The notes: generated by a model from the sequence alone, not told the origin. A stretch of DNA of 64,000 nt from Natronosalvus rutilus (GCF_024204665.1 NZ_CP100355.1:3205451-3269450), one strand, 5' to 3'. Counted from the first letter of the stretch, positions 8,745 to 17,217 are shown. Program-made: numbers and translations.

Positions 8745-9510
8745 CGACGCCACCCGCTCACCGTTCGAGCGGCCCCCGACCGAGGACTCGACGTCCCACC
8801 CCATCGAAACCTGGCAGCTGACGCCGACGAACTCGAGACTTCTCCGTGGGTTGTTGTACGCCTCCTGGACGATTTCGGGTGGGTTCGTCGTCCTGCTCGC
8901 CACGCTCTCCGCGTTTCTCGCCCTCGAGGGTGCGGTTCCTTCGCGTGCAGGTTCGATGCCGGGTCTCACAGTCGTCGTGGTCGTCGCCCTCGTCGTCACC
9001 CTCGCCGGATTTGGCTGGCTCCTCACGCGACTCGTTCGCTGTCGACACGGCCGCACCTTCCTCCGACTTCGCGCGCCGGAACCGAGCGATCCGACCCGAT
9101 CCGTCGTCGAACACGCGCCGATCCGATCGCTCGTCGCGTTCGCCGGTGTCGGCGCCGTGATCCACGCGGGCGGCTTCGCACTCGTTCTCAGTCTCGAGCG
9201 ATCCTCGTTCTGGTACCTGCTCCCCGTCGGTGCCGTGTATGCAATCCTCGTCGCCGTTCGCTGGTGGCTGCCGACCGCCAGTCGCCTCACCGACGACGTC
9301 CTGGTCGTGACGTCGTTTCCCCACGAGGGGGCCGCCGGCAGTCGCTGGTTCGGCACACTCGAGACGACGCTCGAGATCGATCGGGCGTCGATCCAACGGG
9401 TTCGGGCGCGGTCGCTGGGCGAGACGACACTTGTGTGGCTCGACCGCGGTCGATCCGCGTCCGTCGTCGCGGCCGTCCCACCGTCCGTTCGTGACCGTCT
9501 CGAGGGGTGA
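8737..9510 (+). CDS. Membrane protein of unknown function
   Basis: A 257-residue protein with no recognised domain. The ATG at 8737 overlaps the pcc1 stop by 8 bases, which supports co-translation. Four likely membrane helices appear as two pairs: around residues 40-60 (GGFVVLLATLSAFLAL), 73-95 (VVVVVALVVTLAGFGWLL), 132-150 and 158-175. After the helices lies a soluble domain of about 75 residues with TLETTLEIDRASIQRV, resembling a PH-like fold, but that is inferred. Two PH-like membrane proteins of this layout exist in haloarchaea. Confidence 0.75.
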   Translation: MADDATRSPFERPPTEDSTSHPIETWQLTPTNSRLLRGLLYASWTISGGFVVLLATLSAFLALEGAVPSRAGSMPGLTVVVVVALVVTLAGFGWLLTRLVRCRHGRTFLRLRAPEPSDPTRSVVEHAPIRSLVAFAGVGAVIHAGGFALVLSLERSSFWYLLPVGAVYAILVAVRWWLPTASRLTDDVLVVTSFPHEGAAGSRWFGTLETTLEIDRASIQRVRARSLGETTLVWLDRGRSASVVAAVPPSVRDRLEG

Positions 9511-9515
9511 CGTGA

Positions 9516-9540
9516 CTCCCGTCGAACGCAGCGACGGGAG
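9516..9540 (+). terminator. Perfect hairpin after membrane gene
   Basis: CTCCCGTCG at 9516-9524 pairs perfectly with CGACGGGAG at 9532-9540 over a 7-base loop, six bases past the stop at 9510 and before the prefoldin promoter. This fits a transcript end of the L37Ae operon. Confidence 0.5.
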
Positions 9541-9570
9541 GTGAATCGACTCACGGGACGCAAAGCTTGG

Positions 9571-9577
9571 CTTTATC
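9571..9577 (+). promoter_or_regulatory. TATA box for prefoldin beta
   Basis: The sequence ctttatc lies 25-30 bases before the ATG at 9602, matching a leaderless start. Confidence 0.6.
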
Positions 9578-9601
9578 AGTGCGGAGGGCAACCGTCGAGA
9601 C

Positions 9602-9997
9602 ATGCAAGGCAATCTGCCACCGGAGGCACAGGAGAAGATCGAACAGCTCCAGGACCTGCAGGAGACGGCACAGACCGTCGCCGTCCAGAAGCAGGAAGCC
9701 GAGTCCTCGCTCGACGACGCGCAGGCTGCCCTCGAGGAACTCGAGGACGTCGACGACGACACCACGATGTACCGCCAGGTCGGCGAACTGTTCGTCCAGA
9801 CCGAGTACGACGAGGCCCAGGACCAGCTCGAGGAGAAAACCGACACCCTCGAGATTCGTCTCGAAACCCTCGAGAAGCAAGAAGAGCGCGTCCAGACGCA
9901 GTTCGAGAGCCTCCAGGAGGAACTCCAGAACCTGCTGGGCGGTGGCGGCATGGGCGGGCCCGCCGGTCCGGGCGGCCCGGGCGCCGGCGGCGCGTAG
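9602..9997 (+). CDS. pfdB: Prefoldin beta subunit
   Basis: The chaperone prefoldin delivers unfolded proteins to the thermosome. The 131-residue subunit has the two long coiled-coil arms (about residues 8-48 and 75-113) flanking the beta-hairpin region ([15 protein letters not shown]). The C-terminus ends in a Gly/Pro-rich tail ([15 protein letters not shown]) rather than a helix. The downstream DUF3194 gene begins at the next base, so the pair is tightly coupled. Confidence 0.93.
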   Translation: MQGNLPPEAQEKIEQLQDLQETAQTVAVQKQEAESSLDDAQAALEELEDVDDDTTMYRQVGELFVQTEYDEAQDQLEEKTDTLEIRLETLEKQEERVQTQFESLQEELQNLLGGGGMGGPAGPGGPGAGGA

Positions 9998-10258
9998 ATG
10001 CCGACCAGCGAATCGGCACCCGAGGACGAGGCGGTCGTCCAGACCGCCGCTGACGCCGCCGAAGACGTCATCTTCTCGGCGTACAAGCAGTCGGCCGTCC
10101 GCGACTACGACGTCACCGTCGTGTTCGAGGAGAGCGTCCTCGAAGTCGACGTCTACCTGAACGTGCCGGACGACGCGGGCGAACGGAACCCGGATGCCGT
10201 CGCGGACGAGGCGGCCCTCGCCGCCCGGTCGGCGGTCGACGACCTGTTCGGCGAGTGA
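9998..10258 (+). CDS. DUF3194 family protein
   Basis: An 86-residue acidic protein starting immediately after the prefoldin stop, with no spacer. The core YDVTVVFEESVLEVDVYLNV looks like a beta-hairpin and is typical of DUF3194, an archaeal family found next to prefoldin beta. No catalytic residues are visible and function is unknown. Co-transcription suggests a role in protein folding or translation, which is inferred only. Confidence 0.82.
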   Translation: MPTSESAPEDEAVVQTAADAAEDVIFSAYKQSAVRDYDVTVVFEESVLEVDVYLNVPDDAGERNPDAVADEAALAARSAVDDLFGE

Positions 10259-10647
10259 GCGGCGCCTCGAGCGAATTTTTGACGGTGAACCCCGACCAGA
10301 GCGTGCAAACTGATTGCACACTACCCCAACGGTTTTTACGGTACCCGTCGAGGCTCGAGTCGAGACGAATGGAGACCCTTTCTTTTCACTGACCGGGATT
10401 CTCACCCGACGGGATCCGCGCGGCGCGTTCGGCTACCGCCCGTAGCGGCATCGGTCGGTCGCTAGTCTATCGCTAGTCGGTCGCAAGTCGCTCGCCCGCT
10501 GATCCGCACGACTCGTTCGCGTCGAGAACCCCGGACTCGAGGACGTCTCGAGCGGCAGCGTTCCCATTCGCGCAGATTGCGACGAATCTATCGCCGCCGA
10601 ACCGTTTCCGACCAGGTCGTGGCGACCTGGTCACCCACCGTCGACAC
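10259..10647. other. Gene-free leader region before hflX with hairpins
   Basis: No convincing gene. A T-run (tttttg near 10276) follows the DUF3194 stop, and GTGCAA (10303-10308) can pair with TTGCAC (10314-10319). A TATA-like ggtttttacgg at about 10330-10340 could start a leader transcript reaching hflX. A perfect inverted repeat lies just before hflX (10610-10632). A 7-codon ATG frame near 10368 is too short to call. Confidence 0.45.
10610..10632 (+). promoter_or_regulatory. Perfect inverted repeat just upstream of hflX
   Basis: GACCAGGTC at 10610-10618 and GACCTGGTC at 10624-10632 are perfect complements with a 5-base loop. The hflX ATG is at 10648, 15 bases further. It could be an operator or a hairpin in the mRNA leader; its position over the initiation region favours control of hflX. 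Confidence 0.5.
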
Positions 10648-11976
10648 ATGTCACGACCGAGTGCAAACACGTCCACGAACCGCCCGCCAAAATCCGCCGT
10701 CGTCGTCGCCCGCGAGCCGACGACGCCGGTCGAAACGGCCGAAATCGAATCGCTCGCCCGAAGCGCCGGCTACGGCGTCGTCGACGCGGTCACCCAGCCC
10801 GGCCACCCCGATTCCGGGACGTACCTCGGGGCGGGTCGGCTCGACGACGTCGCCGAAACGGTCGCCTCGAGCGCCGCGTCGACGGTCGTCGTCGGCGACC
10901 GACTCACCCCGGGTCAACACCACGCCATCGAATCGACGTTGCCCGACGAAACGAGCGTCCTGGATCGCTACCGACTCGTCCTCGACATCTTCGAGGCGGG
11001 GGCGAGTTCCCGCCGAGCGAGCCTCCAGGTCGAACTCGCCCAACTTCGCTACGATCTGCCCCGACTGGTCGCCGCGAGCGACGAGGGGATGCTCAACCGG
11101 GTAACCGAGAGCGGGACGCCAGTCTACGACGTCCGCGACCGAATCTCTCGGCTCGAGCGCCGACTGGCCGAACTCCCGGATCCGGCCGAACAGTTCCGCG
11201 AGCGTCGCCGCGAGGAGGGCTTCGACCTCGTGACCATCGCTGGCTACACGAACGCCGGGAAGTCGACGCTGTTGCACCGACTGGCGGACGAGCTATCGGT
11301 CGAGACGTCCGAGTCTGCAGACAATTCCGAGAACGAGCCCACCGACGGCTCGAACAAACACGCTACTGCCAGCGTCGCGGACCGCCTGTTCGAGACGCTC
11401 GAGACCACGACCCGACGAGCCACGATTGGCGACCGGCCCGTGCTCGTCACGGACACGGTTGGCTACGTCGACGAGTTGCCCCACGACCTCGTCGCGTCGT
11501 TCAGCGCGACCCTCTCGGAGGCGGCCGCGGCCGACGTCGTCGTCCTGATGGTCGACGCGAGCGACGACCTCGATACCGTCGAGGAACGGCTGCGGGTGTC
11601 TCTCGACGTACTCGCCGAACAGGACGTCGACCCCGATCGGGTCGTCACCGCGCTGAACAAGATCGACCGCCTCGAGCCCGGCGAACGGGAGGCTCGCGTC
11701 GCCCTCGCCAACGAAGTAGGCCTGGACCCGATTCCGGTCAGCGTTCGTGAAGGGACGAACCTCGAGGCGCTTCGAGAACGCATCGAAGACCACATACCGA
11801 CGGAACGTCTCCGCCTCGAGATGCCCGCCGGGGACGAGGCGATGGCGCTGGTCTCGCGAGCCTACGATCGGACGGCCGTCAAGGACGTGACGTACCGCGA
11901 CGAAACGGTCGTCCTGGAATGTACGGGCCGTCCGGCGGTCCTCGAGCGGCTTCGGGGGGCCGCCGAGCGAGCGTAG
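10648..11976 (+). CDS. hflX: Ribosome-associated GTPase HflX
   Basis: HflX is a translation-factor-like GTPase that binds the large ribosomal subunit and rescues stalled ribosomes in bacteria. The 442-residue protein has an N-terminal HflX domain (about 15-190, with GTYLGAGRLDD and GASSRRASLQVELAQLRY), then the G domain: G1 GYTNAGKST at 199-207, G3 DTVGYV at 269-274 and G4 NKID at 337-340. A haloarchaeal acidic insertion lies after G1 (about 218-243). The stop at 11974-11976 directly touches the stop of the convergent DnaJ-like gene. Confidence 0.93.
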   Translation: MSRPSANTSTNRPPKSAVVVAREPTTPVETAEIESLARSAGYGVVDAVTQPGHPDSGTYLGAGRLDDVAETVASSAASTVVVGDRLTPGQHHAIESTLPDETSVLDRYRLVLDIFEAGASSRRASLQVELAQLRYDLPRLVAASDEGMLNRVTESGTPVYDVRDRISRLERRLAELPDPAEQFRERRREEGFDLVTIAGYTNAGKSTLLHRLADELSVETSESADNSENEPTDGSNKHATASVADRLFETLETTTRRATIGDRPVLVTDTVGYVDELPHDLVASFSATLSEAAAADVVVLMVDASDDLDTVEERLRVSLDVLAEQDVDPDRVVTALNKIDRLEPGEREARVALANEVGLDPIPVSVREGTNLEALRERIEDHIPTERLRLEMPAGDEAMALVSRAYDRTAVKDVTYRDETVVLECTGRPAVLERLRGAAERA

Positions 11977-12683
11977 CTACTCTCGGGGTTCCTTCCGGTC
12001 GCGCTCGTAAGGCACCCGATCGAGCGTCTCGCGAAGCCGCGGGCGAATGTCGAACAGGTATCGCTCCGTGCTCCCGTCGGGCCCCGACTGGGTGTAGACC
12101 ACCTTCTCGATGGAGACGCCCTCGGGGACGGTCTGGGTGACGACGACCGCGTCGAGCGCCAGGTTCGGCGGGATCTCGGCGTCGGTACCGCACCAGCGCG
12201 AGGGGAGGTTCGCGGCGTGTGGGCGAAGGACGTTCGACCCCTGGTAGAGGAACCCGTCGTCGCCGACGAAACTGGTGTTCGAACGTCCACGCCACGCGAG
12301 GGGACGGTCACTGCTGTTCTGGGCAGTGAAAAACGCGGCTGTCACCCTCGTTCCGAACTCGAGGGGTATTCGAGGAGCGCCCCGAGGCCGACGTCGTCGA
12401 CGAGGCCGACGAGCGACAGCGTCAGGAACGAACCGTCGACGGTCGGGCCGACCGGTGGCGTGACGTCTCGGGTCGTAGTATCGTAGAACTCGGCGTGCAC
12501 GCCGTCCGGTGTGGCGTCCTGCTCGCCCGTGATCGTCTCGTAGGCGCGCTTGATTCGCAGAAACCGCGCGCGAGAGCCACCCTGGTCGGGATGGTGCCGC
12601 TTGAGGAGGGCCCGATAGGCACGTCGGACCTCCTCGGTGTCGGCCTCTGGCGACACACCGAGGACCTCGTAGTGGCTCTCCAT
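11977..12683 (-). pseudogene. DnaJ-domain protein split by a one-base frameshift
   Basis: The N-terminal part is a J domain (HYEVLGVSPEADTEE and the HPD motif in RHHPDQGG) from the ATG at 12683 to about 12363. The C-terminal part (RVTAAFFTAQN, then NTSFVGDDGFLYQGSN) continues in another frame to the stop at 11977. The total length is 707 bases, one short of a multiple of three. Adding one C to the C-run read on the minus strand at 12363-12366 restores a single frame of 235 codons. This may be a homopolymer sequencing error or a true mutation. A TATA box 27 bases upstream supports the start. Confidence 0.8.
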
Positions 12684-12706
12684 ATACCACACTGAAAGTC
12701 ACTCGG

Positions 12707-12714
12707 TAAAAAGA
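12707..12714 (-). promoter_or_regulatory. TATA box for DnaJ-like gene
   Basis: On the minus strand cttttta lies about 27 bases before the ATG at 12683, fitting a leaderless transcript. Confidence 0.5.
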
Positions 12715-12755
12715 GTGTTCCGTCCGCCGGATTGGTAGGACGGTCTCGTGAGAGT

Positions 12756-13040
12756 TCAGTCCGCGATGGACTCGAGGGTGATCTCACCCGTGCTGTCGAC
12801 GGCGACTTGACGACCACAGTACTGAAACTGCACGGTGACCTCGTTTTGCTGCCGGGTTGGTGACGTCGACTCGAGCAACTGATCGAGCGCCTGCGGATCG
12901 ATCGCCTCGTGAAGCGGCGGGTAGGCCGGTGGAGCGAGTTCCTCGACGGGGACGTTCTCCGCACGAGCCACCGCCTCGACGACGGCGAGGCTTGGCGCTG
13001 TCTGAAACGACGAAACCATGCTGTCTTCCCCCGACCCCAT
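12756..13040 (-). CDS. HalOD1 output-domain protein
   Basis: A 94-residue small protein. The order SLAVVEAVARAENVPVEELAPPAYPPLHEAIDP, then a central acidic stretch and a C-terminal beta segment (VTVQFQYCGRQVAVDSTGEITLE) match the HalOD1 family (haloarchaeal output domain 1), a stand-alone form often encoded near regulators. The ATG at 13040 is placed 27-30 bases after a TATA box at 13067-13074. An internal ATG at 13019 is the alternative start. The function of HalOD1 is unknown. Confidence 0.8.
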   Translation of the reverse strand: MGSGEDSMVSSFQTAPSLAVVEAVARAENVPVEELAPPAYPPLHEAIDPQALDQLLESTSPTRQQNEVTVQFQYCGRQVAVDSTGEITLESIAD

Positions 13041-13066
13041 ACCTATAACCACGTTCCCGAGTCCCT

Positions 13067-13074
13067 GTATTAAG
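13067..13074 (-). promoter_or_regulatory. TATA box for HalOD1 gene
   Basis: Read on the minus strand the element is cttaatac, 27 bases before the ATG at 13040. It also overlaps the end of the EamA gene (stop at 13070), so the two genes run head to tail. Confidence 0.5.
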
Positions 13075-14005
13075 CCTGTCCTTCCTCACCGAGTCGCGCC
13101 TCCCGGCGACGTCGGTCGACCGTGGTCCAGCCAATCCCGGCGAGAACGACGAGTCCACCGAGAATCGTCGCAACGTCGGGAATCTCTCCGAGCAGGGCGA
13201 GCGCTAGCACCGTCGAGCCGACCGGCTCGCCGAGCCAGGCGACGCTCACGACGACCGACTCGAGGTACTTCAGCGCCCAGTTCGAGACGGTGTGGCCCAG
13301 GATGCCGGGTCCGACGGCCATCGCCAGAAAGAGCACCCACTCTCGAGGCGGGTAGGCGACGTAGTCGTGGCCCTGGACGCCGACGAGGACGAAGAGCGTG
13401 ATCGCGCAGGCGGCGTAGACGACGGTGACGTAGGGAAACAGCGAGACGCGCTGGCGGATCGACCGTCCCGCGAGGACGTAGCCGGCGACCGTCACCGCGC
13501 CGAGGAGGGCGAGCGCGTTCCCGTAGAGCGTCGCGTCCGCGACCGGGGCCTGCCCGGCGTCACCGAACGACATGACGGCCGCGCCGGCGATGGCGACAAC
13601 GATGCCGGCGACCGTCGTTCTCGTCACCCGTTCGTGCAGGACGAGCGCGGCACCCGCGGCGACGAACAGCGGCTGGGTCTGGACGAGCGTGACGCTCGCG
13701 GCCACGCTCGTGTACGACAGGCTCTCGAACCACGACGCGAAGTGGGCCGCGAGGGCGACCCCCGCGACGGTCGCACCGAGGAGGTCGCGTCTCGAGAGCC
13801 GACCGAACTCCTCGTGGTGGAATCCCAGCGCGACCGGGGCGACGATAGCCGTCGTGAACAGTACCCGGTAAAACGCCGCGACCGAACTCGGGGCGGCGCT
13901 CCAGCGAATCAGGATCGCGCTCGTACTCGCCGCGAGGACGGCGAACGCGAGTGCCGCCACCGGGGCAACCTCGAGATCGCCACCTGCGCGGACGTCTGGA
14001 ATCAC
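13070..14005 (-). CDS. EamA/DMT family transporter
   Basis: A drug/metabolite-type transporter with ten predicted membrane helices. The first helix contains ALAFAVLAASTSAILIRW, followed by SSVAAFYRVLFT, and a repeated EamA unit occurs after the middle (LLGAVTVAGYVLAGR). No substrate can be assigned. I favour the GTG at 14005, 26 bases after a TATA box at 14028-14035; a TTG at 14053 would add 16 residues. Confidence 0.85.
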   Translation of the reverse strand: MIPDVRAGGDLEVAPVAALAFAVLAASTSAILIRWSAAPSSVAAFYRVLFTTAIVAPVALGFHHEEFGRLSRRDLLGATVAGVALAAHFASWFESLSYTSVAASVTLVQTQPLFVAAGAALVLHERVTRTTVAGIVVAIAGAAVMSFGDAGQAPVADATLYGNALALLGAVTVAGYVLAGRSIRQRVSLFPYVTVVYAACAITLFVLVGVQGHDYVAYPPREWVLFLAMAVGPGILGHTVSNWALKYLESVVVSVAWLGEPVGSTVLALALLGEIPDVATILGGLVVLAGIGWTTVDRRRREARLGEEGQA

Positions 14006-14027
14006 GTGGCTCAGATTCGAGGGGAGT

Positions 14028-14035
14028 CCTATAGG
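14028..14035 (-). promoter_or_regulatory. TATA box for EamA transporter
   Basis: The palindromic element cctatagg is centred about 26 bases before the GTG at 14005, which is why that start is preferred. Confidence 0.5.
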
Positions 14036-14084
14036 GGTAGCGAAAGCGGCCAACGTGGGTGACGCCGGATCAGTGCACGAGGAG

Positions 14085-14564
14085 TCACTCGAGCGCGCGT
14101 CTCGTTCGCCTGTGACGATCCAGGAACATCCCCTCGAAGCCGACTCGCGAAAACGGTGCTACCGTCTCGCCGAGTCTGCCACCCGGCAGGGCGTACTCGA
14201 TCTTGTCCCGGAGGACCGTCTGCTCGCCGTCGGCGAAAAACGAGTGGGTGTGCACCCAGGTGGCGAACGGGCCGTGAACCATCTCGTCGCTGAAGTACGC
14301 TCGTCCTGGGCGAGAATCTCGCTCGAGGATGACCGACGTCCAGTGAACGCGCGGGCCCACGCCGAACGGGCGGATCGACATCGAAATCTCTGCGTCCTCC
14401 TCCAAGATGTCAGGATCTCGTTCGCCGTCGGGTCCCATTACCGCCTCGGCTCGCAGGTTCAGCCACGGCGGCGTCACGGCCTCGAGTCCCGAGACGCGCG
14501 AGTGAAAGTCCCAGACCTCCTCGAGGGGTGCGTCGATCCGGATCGATCGCTCGTAGGTTGGCAT
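14085..14564 (-). CDS. SRPBCC (START-like) ligand-binding protein
   Basis: A 159-residue member of the SRPBCC superfamily, recognisable by the opening YERSIRIDAPLEEVWDFHSRV and the long C-terminal helix (VGFEGMFLDRHRRTRRAL). Such proteins bind hydrophobic ligands; the substrate is unknown. The protein is acidic and the start ATG at 14564 is unambiguous. It stands alone, upstream of the EamA gene and downstream of the Lrp gene, all on the minus strand. Confidence 0.85.
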   Translation of the reverse strand: MPTYERSIRIDAPLEEVWDFHSRVSGLEAVTPPWLNLRAEAVMGPDGERDPDILEEDAEISMSIRPFGVGPRVHWTSVILERDSRPGRAYFSDEMVHGPFATWVHTHSFFADGEQTVLRDKIEYALPGGRLGETVAPFSRVGFEGMFLDRHRRTRRALE

Positions 14565-14744
14565 GGCGAGGGATACGACGCCTCGAGGGAAAATAGTACG
14601 ACTATCGATGGGGGACGATTGCGAACTGTCTCGAAAATCGACAGCCGTTCATTCTCCACCAGTTCTCGAAAAGCCACGGCGATTAGATCGCCAACAGTTC
14701 TCGAGAATCGTTCGGAGAGAGCCGTGTACGCGCCTCGAAGACGC

Positions 14745-15173
14745 TTACTTCAGCCGTTCCTGCAAAAACGATGGATGTGCCGCGGTCACGCCCTCGACCT
14801 CGAGAATCTCCGTCGCGATCACGTCCCCGAGTTTGTCGCCGTTCGCCGCGCGCACTTCGGCCATCAGCATGTGGTCGCCGCTCGAGGTGTACAGCGATTC
14901 GATCTCGTCGAGGGCCTTGAGCGCCCGGGTCGCCTCGACGTAGCGCTCGCTGGCCACGTCGATGCCGACCAGCGCGATGGTCTGGCTCGAGAGTTTCTTG
15001 GGGTCGACGTCCGCGGAGTAGCCGACGATGACGCCGTCCTCCTCGAGCTGGTTGATGTACTTTCGAACGGTCGGTTTCGAGACCTCGGCTCGCGAGGCAA
15101 TCTCGGCGTAGGACGCCTGGGCGTCCTCCTCGAGGACCTCGAGAATGCGATCTTCCGTTGGGCGAGTGCTCAT
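14745..15173 (-). CDS. Lrp/AsnC family transcriptional regulator
   Basis: A 142-residue feast/famine regulator. The winged HTH (about residues 6-50) contains ILEVLEEDAQASYAEIASRAEVSKPTVRKYI, and a C-terminal RAM domain (about 60-140) carries SSGDHMLMAEVRA near residues 97-109, where an effector amino acid usually binds. The ATG at 15173 is fixed by a TATA box 25 bases upstream. Targets cannot be read from sequence. Confidence 0.92.
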   Translation of the reverse strand: MSTRPTEDRILEVLEEDAQASYAEIASRAEVSKPTVRKYINQLEEDGVIVGYSADVDPKKLSSQTIALVGIDVASERYVEATRALKALDEIESLYTSSGDHMLMAEVRAANGDKLGDVIATEILEVEGVTAAHPSFLQERLK

Positions 15174-15195
15174 ACACCCTCTTTTGCTCGGGCGG

Positions 15196-15203
15196 AAAAA
15201 TAT
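15196..15203 (-). promoter_or_regulatory. TATA box for Lrp regulator
   Basis: Read on the minus strand, gatattttt lies 25 bases upstream of the ATG at 15173, which is the archaeal TATA spacing. Confidence 0.6.
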
Positions 15204-15282
15204 CTTTTGTATCTGAAAAGCCGAGTTTGGGACGACGTGTCGACCGGCGGACTTATCCGCCCCGGCGACAGAACGGACGTCG

Positions 15283-15600
15283 ATGGTCTCGTTCGACGTC
15301 GCTATGGGACTCTTCTGGGTCGGATGTGGGATCGTCATCCTGATCCCCGCCTGGCTCATCGCCGTCCGTGGTCGGGCCGACCTCCACGTCCACTACGACG
15401 ACAGCGTCGACCCCGCCTACGTCTCGCGTCGAGCGGGGACGACCGCCCTGCTCATGGGCGTCGTGACGATCACGTACGGACTCGCCCAGATCCGGTTTGG
15501 CTACCGGCCGCTGGCCTTCGGCGGGTTGCTCGTCACGTTGCTCGTCCTGACGACGCTCACGAAACGATTCGCCCAGGGCTGGGGCTGGCACGGCGAGTGA
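15283..15600 (+). CDS. Small membrane protein, DUF3784-like
   Basis: A 105-residue protein with three hydrophobic segments: about residues 8-27 (GLFWVGCGIVILIPAWLIAV), 50-65 and 75-90. The short polar stretch after helix 1 (RGRADLHVHYDDSVDPAYVSRR) resembles the loop seen in DUF3784-like proteins. The function is unknown. Its 3' end converges on the small zinc-ribbon gene at 15636, with a 9-base hairpin between them. Confidence 0.75.
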   Translation: MVSFDVAMGLFWVGCGIVILIPAWLIAVRGRADLHVHYDDSVDPAYVSRRAGTTALLMGVVTITYGLAQIRFGYRPLAFGGLLVTLLVLTTLTKRFAQGWGWHGE

Positions 15601-15609
15601 ACCGATCGG

Positions 15610-15634
15610 CTCGAGGGCCTCGGTTGCCCTCGAG
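15610..15634. terminator. Perfect hairpin between convergent genes
   Basis: CTCGAGGGC (15610-15618) and GCCCTCGAG (15626-15634) are perfect complements across 7 bases, between the stops at 15600 and 15636. A bidirectional terminator is the simplest reading. Confidence 0.6.
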
Positions 15635-15635
15635 G

Positions 15636-15851
15636 TCAGGCGTACTTCGGCCGCTCTCCCGTGACCTGGATCGAGCCGTCGACGATCGGATCCTCGGCGT
15701 CCTCGCTGTAGGTGTACTGGCCGGTCGAGTCACAGAGCGTACACTGGTACGTCTCCATGATCTCGTTGATCAGTTCCCCGTCCTCGAAGAAGACGCGGCT
15801 CTGGGTGATCTGCAGGAACTGCGCGGTCTCACAGTTGGTACACTCTATCAT
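15636..15851 (-). CDS. Small zinc-ribbon protein, 71 aa
   Basis: The ATG at 15851 gives IECTNCETAQFLQ and, 40 residues later, TYQCTLCDSTGQYTYSE, so two CxxC pairs (CTNC and CTLC) that would bind one zinc. Family identity is uncertain: it resembles small haloarchaeal zinc beta-ribbon proteins of unknown role. The spacing of the Cys pairs is longer than in rubredoxin-like knuckles. An upstream ATG at 15863 adds four residues. Confidence 0.8.
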   Translation of the reverse strand: MIECTNCETAQFLQITQSRVFFEDGELINEIMETYQCTLCDSTGQYTYSEDAEDPIVDGSIQVTGERPKYA

Positions 15852-15905
15852 AGCTGGCGACACACGGAGATACCTCGTAGTTATCCAGCGAGTACCGCAT
15901 TCGAC

Positions 15906-15926
15906 GCGCTCGCTATGCGCTCGCTA
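15906..15926. repeat. 11-base tandem repeat
   Basis: GCGCTCGCTA occurs at 15906-15915 and again at 15917-15926 with one base between. It lies in the 262-base gap before the oxidoreductase gene, which otherwise holds nothing I can support. Confidence 0.4.
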
Positions 15927-16113
15927 CCGTTGACGGCAGATATTCTCGATCGTCGGGTGAGGTTTGCTTGACCACTCGTGCGAAGCCGTCGCCGCTCGAG
16001 CAAACCGAGGACTCGGGTCGTCTCCTCACCGTTAGCCGCCCCTACTCGAGCGAAGGCGGTCGTTTACCCGGTCGTCGATACTCGCGACTCGAGCCAAAAA
16101 ATCGACCGTCGAC

Positions 16114-17166
16114 TCAGAGCTCGACCGGAATTCGCTCGCCTCGTCTCGCCGAGGCGTAGGCGGCCTCGGTCAGCGCCGTCACGGCGAGGGCGTCTCGAGC
16201 GGTCGCCGGCGGTTCGCGCCCCTCCATGACGCTCTCGAGGAACGCGTCCGCGCGCGAGCGTTCGCGACGCGGGTCGATGTAGGGGTGGTACTCCGCGCTC
16301 TCGGTGTCGATCTCGAAGACGCGTCGGGATCGCCACTGCTTGCCCTCGAGGTAGACGGCGCCTTCGTCGTCCCAGACGTGGATGTGCTCGCGGACTGCCG
16401 GGGCGTCGCCGAGGAACGAGAACGTTCCGGTGGCGCCGTTGGCGAACCGAACGTCGAGGTGTGCCCGTCGGTCGATTCGCTGATCGTCGTCGTGGAAATC
16501 CATGCTGGCCCGGACGGATTCGGGCTCCAGGCCCGTCGACCAGAGGACGCCGTCGAGCACGTGGCTGCCAGTGTCGTAGAGGAAGCCGCCGCCCGAGAGG
16601 TCGGGGTCGAGCCGCCAGGTGTCCGCGGAGTCCTCGATCCAGCCCTGAGTGATCGAGGCGGTGAGCCAGGTGGGGTCGGTTCCGTCCTCGCTCTCGGGGG
16701 CGAACCGGTCTCGAGCCGTCCAAAACGCCGTCTGGAGGTGACGCTGGTAGCCGACCATCAACACTTCCTCGCCCGCTTCGCTTCGATCAGCGAGGTCTCG
16801 CGCGCGCTTGAGATCCGTCGTGAGCGGTTTGTCGCAGTAGACGTGGAGTCCCCGGTCGAGGGCGGCGACCACCTGTTCGTAGTGGAGCGTGTGGGGCGTC
16901 CCGACCAGGACGGCGTCCAGCGGTGCGTCCTCGAGCATGGCCGTGTAGGACTCGTACCGGTGAGCGTCGTCGACGACGAACTGGTCGCCGACGGACGCCA
17001 GCCTGACGGCGTCGAGGTCGCAGACGGCGGCGACCTCGGCGTCAGGGTGGCGGTTGAACTGGTCGCCAACGTACGACCCGATGTAGCCCAGGCCGACGAT
17101 ACCGATGCGAAGGGGTGTGTGGGTACTAGCAGTCGTCACAGGGGTGTCCACACCGCCGATCGACAT
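16114..17166 (-). CDS. Gfo/Idh/MocA family oxidoreductase
   Basis: A 350-residue NAD(P)-dependent dehydrogenase-like protein. The Rossmann motif is GIVGLGYIGSYVG near residue 22, the conserved EKP-like motif is here CDKPLTTD near 116-123 (Asp in place of Glu), and GGGFLYDTGSHVLD near 197-210 holds the catalytic-site His. The substrate, likely a sugar or inositol derivative, is not determined. The ATG at 17166 precedes the fold by 20 residues. It is divergent from the glutaredoxin gene. Confidence 0.9.
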   Translation of the reverse strand: MSIGGVDTPVTTASTHTPLRIGIVGLGYIGSYVGDQFNRHPDAEVAAVCDLDAVRLASVGDQFVVDDAHRYESYTAMLEDAPLDAVLVGTPHTLHYEQVVAALDRGLHVYCDKPLTTDLKRARDLADRSEAGEEVLMVGYQRHLQTAFWTARDRFAPESEDGTDPTWLTASITQGWIEDSADTWRLDPDLSGGGFLYDTGSHVLDGVLWSTGLEPESVRASMDFHDDDQRIDRRAHLDVRFANGATGTFSFLGDAPAVREHIHVWDDEGAVYLEGKQWRSRRVFEIDTESAEYHPYIDPRRERSRADAFLESVMEGREPPATARDALAVTALTEAAYASARRGERIPVEL

Positions 17167-17217
17167 GGATGTTTGGCCGGGCGCGCGAAACCGGACGGTC
17201 CCGCCGTCACCCGCGAC

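Noticed and set aside
10259-10647. Leader region considered as a stable ncRNA such as SRP or RNase P RNA
   Set aside because: No conserved core elements of those RNAs were seen, and the length is too short for RNase P RNA.
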